DNA of 64,000 nt from Heterostelium multicystogenum (taxonomy: Eukaryota > Evosea > Eumycetozoa > Acytosteliales > Acytosteliaceae). Position numbers and translations under genes: made by a program. This document shows positions 1 to 11,833 of the stretch, one piece after another. Positions within the stretch are counted from its first letter, which is position 1. The number at the start of each line of letters is the position of its first letter. The stretch spans positions 54,721 to 118,720 of the forward strand of contig RCNN01000126.1 in assembly GCA_003667245.1 (NCBI GenBank), read 5' to 3'. Under the pieces are notes generated by a model that worked only from the letters and a program-made list of their open reading frames with translations, was not told the DNA's origin and ran no database searches.

Positions 1-764
1 GTTGTTTATTTTAGCGATGACTATTGTATGGTTATTATTTTGATTTTTTTTTCCTTATTATTTACTTTTTTAAAAATTGATTTATTTTTTTGTACTGATA
101 CGGGGTGTATTTGTGATTTTTTTAATATTGCAGCTGGTGCACTTATTCTTTTAAAAACATAAAACAACAAAATAGTTTTGACCACCCACTCTCACCATGC
201 TCTCACCCAGCATATGGATCGAACTGTAGCAAAAGAGCTGATGATTTTATTTTTGTAACGTTCATGAAGTGGTTATAAAGATATCGATAAGCAAAGATAA
301 ATGAATTAATTACAACCAAAATCCATTGATTGTTGATGGAGGATGGTGATACCAGTTATCAACAACACTAATTCTTCGATTTCTTTTTTGTTTTCGTACT
401 AGCAAAGGAAACTCTAACACTACTGTTGAGCAGTGCTCCCTCAGCCACCACTACCACCAAATAAGAACCAATTAATTGTTTACCACTAAATAACTATTGA
501 TTTTGAAACTGGCTTGTAAACAAATAAGATGAGTTAATCAGACAATCTGTAAACCATAAAGATCAACTTGCCCTATTAATATCCAATTCAACTAGAATTA
601 GGTGTTAATAAAGTTAGTTGTTCAAACAACTGCTGTCTAATAAATCAATTAATTTCACACTACTCTTGCGGAAAGTCATGAAATGAAAGGTGAGGAACAA
701 TAGTAGATGCTTTCAAAGCTTTATTATTGACTCGATGATATTATATTATTATATTTTGATGTAA
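1..764. other. AT-rich spacer at window edge
   Basis: No convincing reading frame on either strand. A short stretch near 180-240 is less AT-biased but has stops in all frames. It lies 3' of the VPS9 gene, so it should hold that gene's 3' UTR and perhaps the end or promoter of a gene outside the window. Confidence 0.5.
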
Positions 765-2751
765 CTACCATGGACTACTGTTGTCACCATCGTCATCCAG
801 TCTGATTACAGATGGAGGTTTTGTATACTTGTGGTAGTTAAATGAATTTGTTAGGTTGTTGCTGTTATTGCTATTGTTGGTATTGTTAATAGTGTTGTAT
901 CGACTACTACTTGGGACAAATGAAGAAGAAGACTTTTGTACATCAGGGCCTAGGGGTGACACTGGTGTCAAAGATGAATAGGATGTTGTTGAAACATAGT
1001 TATATAGGTTCGGTGAAGAAGTATATTGGTTTTGTACGAGTGATCTGTTACTGATGGAGGGTGATGAAATGGTGGCTGGTTGGTGTTGTTGAGTGTAGGT
1101 GGATAGCAATGAGGTGGAGCTTAAATAGGTTGGTAAATTTAATGATGTGGGCTTGGCTAGAGTGTCGGATGAGAGGATTGGGATTAGTTTGGGTCTTTAG
1201 TTGCAATGATGTATCAGATTTCAACTTACACAATTGTTGGTTTGGCGATAGAGTGTTATTTGAGTTATAGTTTAATGTATCTATGCTGTTGACATTGATG
1301 TTGGTGATATTGTTGTTCATATTCAGAGTGTTTAGGTTATTGGCAAGGTTTGTGCTGCTATTGCTGGTGTATTGTTCGATGAGTTGCTTGATGTGTTCTA
1401 GACCGGCTTGGAAATTAACTAAATGATATCCAAACGAGTGATTGGTGACGTCTGTGAAAATGTAATTTGTACAGTAGATGATATCGGTCTCCAAGTAACG
1501 TGGATGAGCCTGAATCAACAGATAAGAAGTGAGAGGTAATGCGTCGTCACCAGTAATTGTCAGTGGCGAGTCACTGAGTTCTAGCAAAGAAGATGTCTTG
1601 ATCGAGTTTTCAATTTCATTTGATGCCTGCACAAGTGTCAAGATTTTGTCAATGGGTGTTTGGTCCAACTGAAATTGGATCATAATCTCAGAGGCACGTG
1701 CAAGGTGAGGTGCAAATTCTTCACGAATACCCAATTCCTCCAAAGTCAAACTCGACAACATAGCCATCTTTTCATAGTAATAATTATTTTTTTCAGCATA
1801 GATTTCTTTTAGTTGTCCGTATATCTTATCATAAAGCTTGCCTATTAAATAGCTGTTTTGAAAAGATGTTAGCACAACTCAGTAGTTGACATGTTCTTGA
1901 AGAAAGCGATAGTTACCTATCGAGTAATAAAGAAAGATTGTTCATTTGCTTCTCATTTGTTTGTAGCTGTTTATATTCAGCATTTGCACATACTAGGTCA
2001 TCCATGAATTTCTCCTTCATCCTTGAGAGAGTTTCGATGACGCTTGGCTGGTTGATGTTGTTAAAGTTGGTGGTTTGCTCGAAAAACAAGATCTCGTTGT
2101 CAACTTTCTTCATGACAATGGAGTTTGGTGAGTTAAGAGGCTGTGAGTATAAAAATTGTGTTGCACTATAAATATGAATAATGGAGCGATGTTAATATGA
2201 ATGTTGCTGAGATGTCTGTTCATGCATGATGTTACTTTTCAAAAGTAGGTTTCTGTGGCTTGATGATACCGAATTCCTCATTGTCAAAGGAGATTGATGG
2301 CTTAATTCCAGTTCCGCCCACAAGTGGATATTCAATACAATAGAATCGATAGGGCTTATACTCTTTGTTGTAGCACATCTCTGCAAATAGGATTTTAATT
2401 TGTTTCGATGGATCGCTTTTATCGGTGATCAGCATATCCTCAATATTATATTTCGCATCTTTATTCAGAGATTCATATTCATCCTGATAGAATTTAGAGC
2501 CAATCAAAATATGAGATTCTATTCAAGTTGCAATGAGATGGTTGTTAGACACAGGAGTTCAACAAAGCTAGGTAGGGGCTAAATTTAGTTACTTACCAAT
2601 GATTTTAGCTGTGATGTTCATACCATAGAGTGATAATGATTGTGGGATGCATAGTAGATAGCAGTTGGATTCGATTGCGTTGAACAATTTAGGATGTTTT
2701 TGTTTTTAATGTTTTGAGAAAAACATTACTGTTGAGATCTTCTGTATCCAT
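765..2751 (-). CDS. VPS9-domain protein (Rab5-family GEF), Varp-like N-terminus
   Basis: Probable guanine nucleotide exchange factor for Rab5-type GTPases on endosomes. Four exons are inferred: 2751-2597, 2518-2236, 2165-1917 and 1852-765. The introns have GT/AG ends and the last two join in phase. The start MDTEDLNSNVFLKTLK and the following HPKLFNAIESNCYLLCIP resemble the beginning of ANKRD27/Varp. The VPS9 core is in exon 4, with DDALPLTSYLLIQAHP followed by LETDIIYCTNYIF. The C-terminal 150 residues are Asn/Ser/Thr-rich and show no ankyrin repeats. Two single-base shifts are needed: an extra A in the AAAAACAAAAA stretch near 2705, and one between about 1110 and 1199, after which the protein continues in another frame to the stop at 765. 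The VPS9 assignment is firm. The Varp relationship is inference. Confidence 0.78.
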
Positions 2752-4529
2752 TTTGCTAATAAATAATAATTAATAATTGATAACAGTTAGTTTCAAGGAT
2801 ATTTGTTCAGGATGATGGATTTGATTTGTTGTATAAATGAAAACAATATATATTAAATAATAGAGGTTCTAACTGAATTATATTATTATTATAATTAATT
2901 GTTGATAAAATAACACAGAATCAGTGACAGGCTGATCTCACAACTAAAATAATTATATAATGAATTAGACCAATGATGTGATGATCATCAAGTGCAGTGA
3001 TACTAATAGTAAATATTAAACAATAATTTGTAGTTGATGATCAACTATTTAAGTAGTGTTTAGTAATAATGTGTGTGTTTGATTGTTTTGGTTTTGGATT
3101 TTGGATTTGGTTTGTTGTTTGATTGATATTGATTGATTGGTTGGGTGAGGGTGAAAGTGAGAAGTAGTTATTATTTAAATTGTTGTGAAGTGTCTGATTA
3201 TGGGTGTCCCAAGTAATATATATTGTTATTATTACAATAGTTACTCTTAATTTTGTTGTTGTTGTTGTTGTTGTTATTGTTGTTTGGCATTTGCTTTTAT
3301 AATTAAATATAGTAAAATATGCTAAGTATTGATAGGTATGCTATTTTAATTAGTTTTGGATATATAATTGTTTGTTATCCAAATAGAAAAAACCTATTTA
3401 ATGGAAATCAAACTTTGAAACTCTGTTGCTAAATAATATAGTATACCAACAATATTGAAATATTTGTTATAGTAGTAGTTGTTGTAGTTAGTGAAGTTAA
3501 AGATAGAAGTAGTGGTAGGGTGGGTGTGGAAATTTGAGAAGATAAAGTTGGAGTGGGGTGTTGTTGTTGTTGTTGTTGGGTTCTGTCACTTCTATCCATT
3601 TTTGAATGAAAATGCAATTACTTTTGTGTAATTTTAGAAACAATTGACAATAACCATACAATTACAAAGAAGTATTAACAACACCAACTAAACTAATGGT
3701 GGATGTATTTTGTTTTGGCGGTATAATTAATATTAAGAATAAAAGTATTATATGTTTATTATATAAAGGGAATGAATGAAAGTTACAGCAATTATAGTGA
3801 AGTTGATACGTATTAAAACGAAATAAAGGTGAATAAAAGTGAGATGCATTAGATGAGTGAAGGTGGGGCTGGGGAATAAGAAGAATTCAATCTGAATGAA
3901 TCCAATAATATTGAATAGAGTAATATAATATATATATATATATATATAGTCTTCATGCATGTATCATTTATTTTTGGTGGTTGTTGTTGGTGGTGTGTTG
4001 AAGTGTTTGTGGTGTATTATTGTGAAAAGTAAGTAGTATTAGTAGTAGTGTAGTAACAATATGTCAATGGTTATTACATCAAACTAAACAACAAATCATT
4101 ATTTATGATGTTATAATATATTTGCAATTAATTACAATAATAGATGAATTAAAGCAGATATATATTGCTATTATCAAATGATTCTAAATTCTAAAGATAA
4201 CCAAATCATCAACAATTAATTATCAGTACTGCTTAGTTATGTAGTAGTTGTTTCTGAGTATTGATCATCTGTAACTAGTAAATATATAATGGATTCTTTT
4301 GTTGTTCTTTGTGATTTGATTGAAGATTGATATTTACAGGAATGGATTCTAATCTAAAAGTTAATTTGCTTTTACAATTTAGATATAAATAAAAGAGAGA
4401 GAAAAATGGGAAAAATAAATATAAAACAATTGGTGATTGATTACCAACACTGTGTTTAAAGTTTTGCGTAAGGCACGCGAAGAAAGTATTCAAACCATTC
4501 TAAACTGATCAGGTGTTTTTATGAGTGTA

Positions 4530-4564
<35 letters not shown>

Positions 4565-4930
4565 AAAAAAAAAAAAACATATTAGTAATTGGAAATATCT
4601 AAATTTGCAGGGTGACAACATTAAAAGTCAAGTTAGGAATTCCTATAATTATAATAATAATATGAAAATATACTTCTATCTGGTCATTGATTCTTGATAA
4701 ATAAGCATTGTCCTCAAACTTAGTTTTAGTTCTATTTTAAGAAGAATACCAACATATTAATAATTAGGGTGACAGGATAGCAAATGAAAAATTTCATTTA
4801 ATAATTATTGTCAAACAATCATCTGTAACCTCAAAGCAAAGTGAAGATCAAGCAAGATACAACAAATATTGTATATATATTATATTTTATGATATTATAT
4901 TAAATTGTAGATTATAAATAAGAATAAAGA
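2752..4930. other. Divergent intergenic region
   Basis: About 2.2 kb between divergently transcribed genes, so it should contain both promoters. It holds a (TTG)n tract near 3254-3283, many short AT repeats, an (AT)n run near 3928-3948 and a pure A tract at 4531-4577. Short minus-strand frames at 3429-3617 (with a Gln run) and 4275-4493 have no recognisable domain, and I do not call them genes. Confidence 0.5.
4531..4577. repeat. Poly(A) tract
   Basis: Thirty-two consecutive A, two C, then thirteen A. This is typical of dictyostelid spacer DNA. It lies upstream of the PfkB-type kinase gene. Confidence 0.9.
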
Positions 4931-6111
4931 ATGAAAGAGATTACTATTTTTGGTAATATTTGTATGGATGTTATCAAGTTTATTGATACACCGAATTTTA
5001 CAAAGGGTTCATATACAGAGGTTAGGAAGAAGTGTACATTGCTAGGTGGTGAGGCTGCCAATACTTTGGTAAGTATTACTACATATTGATTCATGAATTC
5101 AATGACAAATGACAATGAGATCTGACTCATCATGTTCAATAGATATGTTGTGTCAATTGGTGAAGGACTTTAAAGAATATAAATTAACGAAGGAGAATGT
5201 TTCATTCGAAGACAACAATGGAAACAACAGTAACAACAACAATGTTTTTTAAAGATTACAAAGATATATTTATAAGATTCAATTCTGTACCATTTTCTGA
5301 TGATCAAATCGGTCAGAGAACATTGGCTTTGCTGAGCCAGAGATTGGGAAGCGAGAGCGATTATAATAGCTATCTTGAGCTGAGAATACCAAATATAGTG
5401 TCTGGCGATATATTAAGCAGTCCAGTATGTGATATATTGTTGACACCAGACTCTGAGAGAACGATGTTTGGATTTGGATTTGAGGCAATGAATCAGTACA
5501 TTGGCACCATTAAAGAACAGATGCTTGAGCTTATTAATTGGTCGCGCGACTCATGGCTAACATTTGACTACAACACATCGAATATATCGGATCATATCAT
5601 TGCTCGTGCCATTCAATCTGGTGTCAATCTCTATGTGATGGATCATGTGCTGCCCACTGAGATACCATCAATGTCAACCATGAAAAGTGCATTTTTCTAT
5701 CAGACATCTACAGACTACTTAGGCAAGAAAGGATCGATTGAATTGACAATTGGCACATTAAGAGAGCTGCTAGCACGTCATCCAAAGATGTTTATTATCA
5801 TTACTGATGGTGCTAATGGTTTGGCAGCTGGTGGTTGCTTCACAACAGGTTTATCAACAGAGCCTACCTATGTCCAACCATTCTGGAGACTTGCTCCCAA
5901 GCTAGTGGAGCCAGTGGTTGACTCGATAGGAGCAGGCGACTCTTTCCGTTCTGGCATGCTATTTTCATTGCTACAAGGATATCCACTCACTACCTGTCTT
6001 GATTTTGCGTGTGTTGCAGGCGCACTCAACACACGATTCATAGGAGGAAACAACCGAGTTCCACAACGATCAGAGATATTGGATTACATTAGCCAAATAA
6101 CTCAAAGATAA
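4931..6111 (+). CDS. PfkB-family carbohydrate/nucleoside kinase
   Basis: Small-molecule kinase of the ribokinase/PfkB fold, using ATP to phosphorylate a sugar or nucleoside; the substrate is not predictable. Exon 1 starts at the ATG at 4931 (MKEITIFGNICMDVIKF) and carries the N-terminal glycine motif LLGGEAANTL. If the donor is GTATTA at 5073, exon 2 (from 5143) joins as NTLVNMLCQLVKDF, which fits the family better than the GTAAGT at 5069. Exon 2 then passes through an Asn-rich insert and needs one base change in the T run near 5244-5249 to enter the long C-terminal frame. That frame holds DSIGAGDSFRSGML, the PfkB signature with the catalytic Asp, and ends GGNNRVPQRSEILDYISQ. The total is about 360 residues, a little longer than typical because of the insert. 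Confidence 0.82.
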
Positions 6112-6447
6112 ACAATAAAGCAAAGAAGGCAAGCTTTTAATGGTTTAAATTACATAATTGAATGTAATATTTTAAAAAAATGTTATATACAGTCGTTTTA
6201 AGTTTTATTATTATATATTTAACTCTTGTTGTTTACTTTACTCAACCAATTTATTAGATTAGATGAAGGTAAATTGAAATATTCTAACTACTATTTTACA
6301 GGTCTTGCAACGATATTATTAAAAAGATGGCGAGCTTAGCAATTTGGGTGATATACATATTATATATATATAGGTAAAAGTATATTGGGTGCAACTATTG
6401 TTGTATTTGATATTATTATGCCGGATTATTATGTTGATATTGTTTAC
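6112..6447. other. Convergent 3' spacer
   Basis: Short AT-rich gap between two converging genes. It contains T runs and an (AT)n stretch near 6355-6372 and is expected to hold both poly(A) sites. No coding signal. Confidence 0.5.
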
Positions 6448-9232
6448 TACACATAGGTGTTTCTTCTTCTTCTTTCTTGTCTTCTTTCCTCTCTTCTTCT
6501 ACCAAGGTGCTTGTGTAGACGTACACATCCGTAGATTGCACCACCAACCAGAAGTAAAGGAAGTCCAACTGTGCATGCTGCAACACCAATGGCGATATTC
6601 TTGGCCTTCTTTGAACGATATCTGGGTCTGGCTGGTGGGGGTGGGACGTAATTGTAGAGTGGTGTGTAATATTGCTTATCGTAACAGTCGGGGAGTTGGT
6701 ATCCATAAAGTGTCCAGCAAAATAGTCGTTACGACACAGCCAACAGAATTGGTGCTGACAGTTCTGGCATGACATGTGGTTGCAACCTTCGTTCTTCTCA
6801 ATGAATGCATTACATTTTGGACATTGTTGTACATTGAAGTTATTGTTATTGACCCATTCATCAAATTGTTGCTTAGCAGTTGTTCCTGACTTCTCCTTAC
6901 GGCCGTGGAGTGAGTGTGCCTCTTCACCGCATTTATATCCATGATGAGCATCCTCGCCACACAGACAACAAAACTCTGTGTGACACTTTGGACAAGTGAG
7001 CATGGGATTATCTTGATTTCCACCGAGAATGAAAGTGTCGCAGTCTGGTGTTGGACACCACTTAATAGGCTCGGCTTTAATGGAAGCAATCATGGAGAAC
7101 TTTTGGTATTTGGTCCAAACACGATCATCAACAAATCTACGAATTTCTTCTTCGGTGATCTCTTTACGACATTGTGGGAATGGGCAAATCAAGTCAAGAA
7201 CCCTTGCTTCAACAATATGATTCGTCAGGTACTGCTTGATACAATCGACACAATATTGATGACCACATATGAAGCCATGTACTTCATTTGACATTTCATA
7301 TTCGCAATAGCAAATCTTGCACTCTACTGGTGAGTCCAACTTCTTAGGTCCGGTATTGGCGGCAACGCTAATGGCGCTGCTAGAGGCATGGCTACCATGA
7401 TATGACATCCATCTTTTGAATGCAGCTGGATGTATTGATTCGTCAGACTCGGATTCTGATGAATCTGATTCATCGGATGAATGGTAGGCGTCGTAGAGGG
7501 ACTTAATTAAATCGTTGACCTCTCCAGTGGAAAGAGGTTGAGGAGTAGCGTTTCTCCACTTGAACTGTCTCTTGTAGTTGATAGAACTGGAGGTTGGCTT
7601 ATCATCGTCACTTGATTCATCTTCTGATTCTGACTCGGAGGTTTTTGATATTCTTCTTCTTCTTCTGAGTTCTCTTCTTAAATCGGCTTTCAATGTTCTT
7701 TTGCTGAGTGGCAAGGCATTTTCTTCTTCCGAGTCAGACTCGGAATCAGAAACGGATATTTGTTTTTGGGCAATTGTTACTCTTCTATTTACCTCTCTCT
7801 TCAATTCTTTGTGGAGCTCAAGCTTACCAACAGGCTTTGTTCTAGTGTTAGTAACTGGTGTGACTGCAATGGAGTGTCTCTTTCTGGTACCAATATCGGC
7901 GCCATCGATACTGGAATGTAAGTTGTTAGAATTGAAAGTTTGGTCCAAATGGTTAAATAATTCTCGTAAATCCGGTTCGTTTAGTTTTTGTTGGTTGTTT
8001 GTAGTTGTGGTGGTTGTGGTGGTTGTGGTGGTGATCGAAGGGGGCAAAACTAGTGGTGGTGGTCTTGATGGAATGGCAGGTATATCTGTTGAAGCTTGTT
8101 TCATAAAAGTATTTCCTAAAAATCTTGGAGAGTAATTTAAACTCTTAGTACGGCGACCCAACTCGGTTGCCTCGTCGTCTCCCGAATCTGAATCCGATTC
8201 ATCTACTGAATCGTTTTCTGACTCTGACTCTGAAGATTCATCAGACTCGGGTATTGGACGTGAGTTGACAACTCTTTTTAAAGATCTCCTTAGATTTGGA
8301 AGTGGTGGTGGAATAGGCGTAGTAGTTGTAGTGGTTGTGGTTGTAGTGGTTGTGGTGGTTGGTCTGACTTCATCATCAGAAGATTCCGAAGAACTGGAAA
8401 GCGATGCAGATTCTCTTCTTACCAATCTTGGTCTATTATTTACTCTAGTATTAATTGGATTGCTTATTACCACATTGTTATTAACTTCACTATTCTATAA
8501 TTTGAAAAAGAAAATTGCCAAATTAATAGGGCATTTCCAAAAATTTCCAGGACATGTTGGTTTTAGAACATACTCTTCTCTTTTTTGATAATAATGAAAG
8601 GAATATGCTTGGTCTTGTCTTTTTATGTTCAAACAGCTCCTGTGGTGGTGGACCCAATGGTATGAATCCACTTCCACCATCAGAGTCACTATTGTCACTT
8701 GTGACATGTAAGCCGCCGCTTCGTCGCATGCTTCCGTCGAGTCTTGCAATAGACTGATTGGTGCTCTCTGGTATTTCGTAGTTCAACTCCTCATTCTCAG
8801 ATGTGATAATTTTTACAATTTTGAGTATATCGTCGATACGATCTAGAAGCACAAGCAGCTCATTCAGCCTTGTCTCGTGTTGCATGTAGTTTCCGATTAA
8901 AATGACTATTCTCTGGCGCAGACGTTCCAAAGTACGGTGGTATGTAACAAGCTTATTGCTTTGTGATTTTTGAGAGTTTATCCTTACAGGAAACGTCTGG
9001 TGAAGCTGCCTGTTTAGTAAACATAACCTGTACCAGTTCATTCAATCCATTTATATTTCGCTCTACCAATGGAGTTACTCTTGAAACTGTCAAATCTTCT
9101 TCCTAAAGAGTAACAACAACAATAACAAATCATGTTAACATTGTTCCAATTACTTTGGTTGGCCATAAATAATTAATCGATTAACTACAATCAACTTACT
9201 CTAATCATATTTACAATATCTGTTGTAGCCAT
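6448..9232 (-). CDS. RBR (RING-IBR-RING) E3 ubiquitin ligase with N-terminal GAT-like region and C-terminal membrane anchor
   Basis: Exons 9232-9200, 9102-8574 and 8494-6448. The splice ends are GTAAGT/TTTAG and GTATGT/TATAG, and both introns are phase 0. The N-terminus MATTDIVNMIREEDLTVSR leads into a helical segment (LERLRQRIVILIGNYMQH... LLVLLDRIDDIL) resembling the GAT domain of Tom1/GGA proteins. An acidic Ser/Asp and Thr-rich linker follows. RING1 begins CKICYCEYEM; IBR has CPTPDCDTF and CPKCHTEFCCLC; RING2 has CPKCNAFIEKNEGCNHMSC, whose GGC-equivalent Cys is the catalytic thioester residue. One missing T near 6707 restores HFYGYQLPDCYDK, a hydrophobic helix (IAIGVAACTVGLPLLLVGGA) and an Arg-rich tail ending at 6448. 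An extra A near 8966-8972 must be ignored in exon 2. RBR function is certain. Whether the GAT-like exon belongs to the same transcript is inference from the in-phase intron. Confidence 0.8.
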
Positions 9233-11833
9233 GATGGTTTGGATTTGATTTTGTATATTTTATAATACAAAAGTATAGTATAATATAGTCGGTAAGGTTT
9301 GGTTGGTCGGTTCCAACGCAATTATTATTCTATAGTACTATTCTATTGAATTGATAGAATGGCCAAAAATTAGTATCCAACTGGATAAATAAAAATTAAT
9401 CAATCAAATCAGTAGTCCAATCTTAAGATCGTACTAATTACTACGACAAAATTGGTTTTAATATTTTAGTTTCTTTTACAATATATAATTAATGATTGAT
9501 GTTGGATGTTGTAGTTATAAATTTGTTTAGATTGGTAAATTTTAAAATTTATCAAAAATGAATAGCTTGATTTTGAATGTGATATGTAAATTCACAATTG
9601 AATTGAATTGATGTTGATGTTGATGTTGATGTTTGTTTGTTGGTGCAATTTAAATCTGTGAATGGAAAATAATGGACTGGCTGACTGACTGACTGACTGA
9701 ATGAATGGAATTTAATAGCTATTAAATTTATAATTACTGCTTGTTACTCAATTATTGATTTGAAATTATGTAATTAATTATTAAATAAAATTTTAGAGAG
9801 ACTATATTATGGACTTTGATGGTACTGAAGCAAGTAAAGCAGTCACACCACTTCAATTCTATTATATTTGGTTATTTCTATGCTATCCAATTCGCTATTC
9901 TTCTCCCTCCCCGTCTATCTATATCGCCCGGTGATTAAACACAACAAACAAAGCACCAGCCAAAATTGCAAGTATTAAAATTGAAAATTTAATTTCTCCT
10001 TATGTTATTACACTATGTGATTGTTTTGTTGTTATTATCATCATTACTATTATTATTAATGTGGAATGGTGATATTAACCAAATAGCATATAAAATACAT
10101 AAAACCAAAAACAAAGCAAAGAATCAATTCAAACGTGTAAATGTACTTTTGTTTGTTGATGGTGAAGCAGATGCTGCTCGGTGTGTCGCTGCCAGCAGTA
10201 GCAACTACAGCACAACCAACTACAGCAGTAAGCAGTAGCAGATATGGTGGTGGTGGTGTTGGTGGTAGTGGTAGTATTAGTAATAGTAGTAGTAGTTATT
10301 TATGTGTGATTATATAAGTTGGTTGATTGATTGATTGTTTGTTTGTTGGTTATTTTATGTGTTTGATGGTTTGTGTATGTTAGTGTAGTGTTTTTGATTA
10401 ACAAAAAATCAAAATAAATAATAACTCACACACACCTCCAATTAATTAAATTTTTAATTTTTGTGAGGTTTTGCAATTCTCTCTATTTCACTCACCTTTT
10501 ATAATTATGTATTATAATAAATAACTAACAGGTCTACAGCTGATGTCTCTATTATAGCACTCTCTCTTCCTCTTATATTCTAAATATAACAATCGAAAGA
10601 ATGTAATAATAGATCTTTAAGTAGACACCAATTGAATAGATAGTTTAAGTTATTATTATTATTATTTTATTATTTTTAATATTGTCTAGTTGATTGATTG
10701 ATTGATTGTTCGAGATTGGAATTGCTGATTGATTAATTGATTACTTAAATTCTTAAGAACTTGGTTTATTTATATACTAAATATTATTATTATTTATTAA
10801 TATGATTGCTATTTTATTAATTACTATTACAAATATTATTTATATGTTGGTAATTTTTAATATATATACATATAATATATATATTTTCTATATATTGTTA
10901 AATTTAAATTTATTATAGATATAAATAATTTATATTGATATCTATTTATATTTATATTGTGCTTTTGTTGGACGATGAATCAATGTTGTTGTATTGATTT
11001 GAAGGATAGGTGTTGATGTTATGTGATTTTGTTTGTTTGTGGCTGATATAAAAATTAATATTCTATTTAAATTGAATTTTAAATTTCGTGTGATTCTTGT
11101 GTATGAATTCAACACCAGGAGCGATGTTTAAAGAGTTCACACAAAAAAAGGAAAAAGCTTCAAAGAGAAGTGTTTATCACAAAAATATTCATAGAAGAAA
11201 ATTTTGGGAACACCTTGTGTTGTTTTTTTATGAGTATTTTTTAAAAAGTTTATTTTTGGATGACCACTCTGTCATTGTCAGGTTTGTGACGATTGTTTTT
11301 ATGATCGAATCAAACAAAACCATCTCAAAAAACAAATTTGTTTTTATTAAAAAGTAAAGAATGACTGACCTGTTGACTTGCACATTTCACCAAAACCACA
11401 TATCTATGTCTGAAAAACCCCTTCTGAACTAACTAATCTATCACCAAGATTCGAAGGATAAAACTGTTTCATGTTGTTCAAATCAGGCCGACAGCCTCAA
11501 TCAACAGGAAATTAATCTTAATTAAAAATGTGTCATTAATACATATGTATTAATAAGTTTATAATAATGAAAAATCATTATAATGAATATTAAGATCTTA
11601 GTGCATTTATATGAACAACCCTAGAAGAAGCCAAACCTTGGACAACACTGAAAAAGTAGTTGCGTTTTTATCCTCTGATTAATGACAAATGTTATTTTTA
11701 GACATTGTTTTGGGGCAAAATAAACTGTCTGATTAACGGATATAATCTTATTAGCCGTTTGACAATGAGATAGTGTTTATGTGAAGGATCTTACATTCAT
11801 TGATCGATTGTTATCAGTACTAATTATTTATTA
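9233..11833. other. Long upstream region of the RBR gene
   Basis: About 2.6 kb of AT-rich spacer. It contains a CTGA repeat near 9678-9698, GTT and GATT repeats, a pyrimidine-rich stretch at 9898-9933, and a perfect 20-base palindrome at 11534-11553. Frames at 10002-10238 (a hydrophobic start) and 11097-11357 (Lys-rich) have no family resemblance and spacer-like composition, so I do not call them. No RNA gene recognised. Confidence 0.45.

Noticed and set aside
3429..3617. Minus-strand frame with Gln and Thr runs
   Set aside because: The runs come from simple TTG/GTA repeats in spacer DNA. There is no downstream coding exon on this strand and no domain.
8495..8573. Boundary between two separate minus-strand genes instead of an intron
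   Set aside because: The gap is only 79 bases with a good GTATGT donor, pyrimidine-rich TATAG acceptor and matching phase 0. Two genes would leave no room for a promoter. One gene is the simpler reading, though not proven.
10002..10238. Plus-strand frame with a hydrophobic, signal-peptide-like start
   Set aside because: The hydrophobic part is encoded by TTATTATT repeats, the rest has no family resemblance, and the base composition is that of spacer.
11097..11357. Plus-strand Lys-rich frame of 86 codons; it shares the short string AACACCAGGAG with 46988-46998
   Set aside because: The shared string is 11 bases and could occur by chance. The frame is AAA-rich spacer with no domain or intron support.
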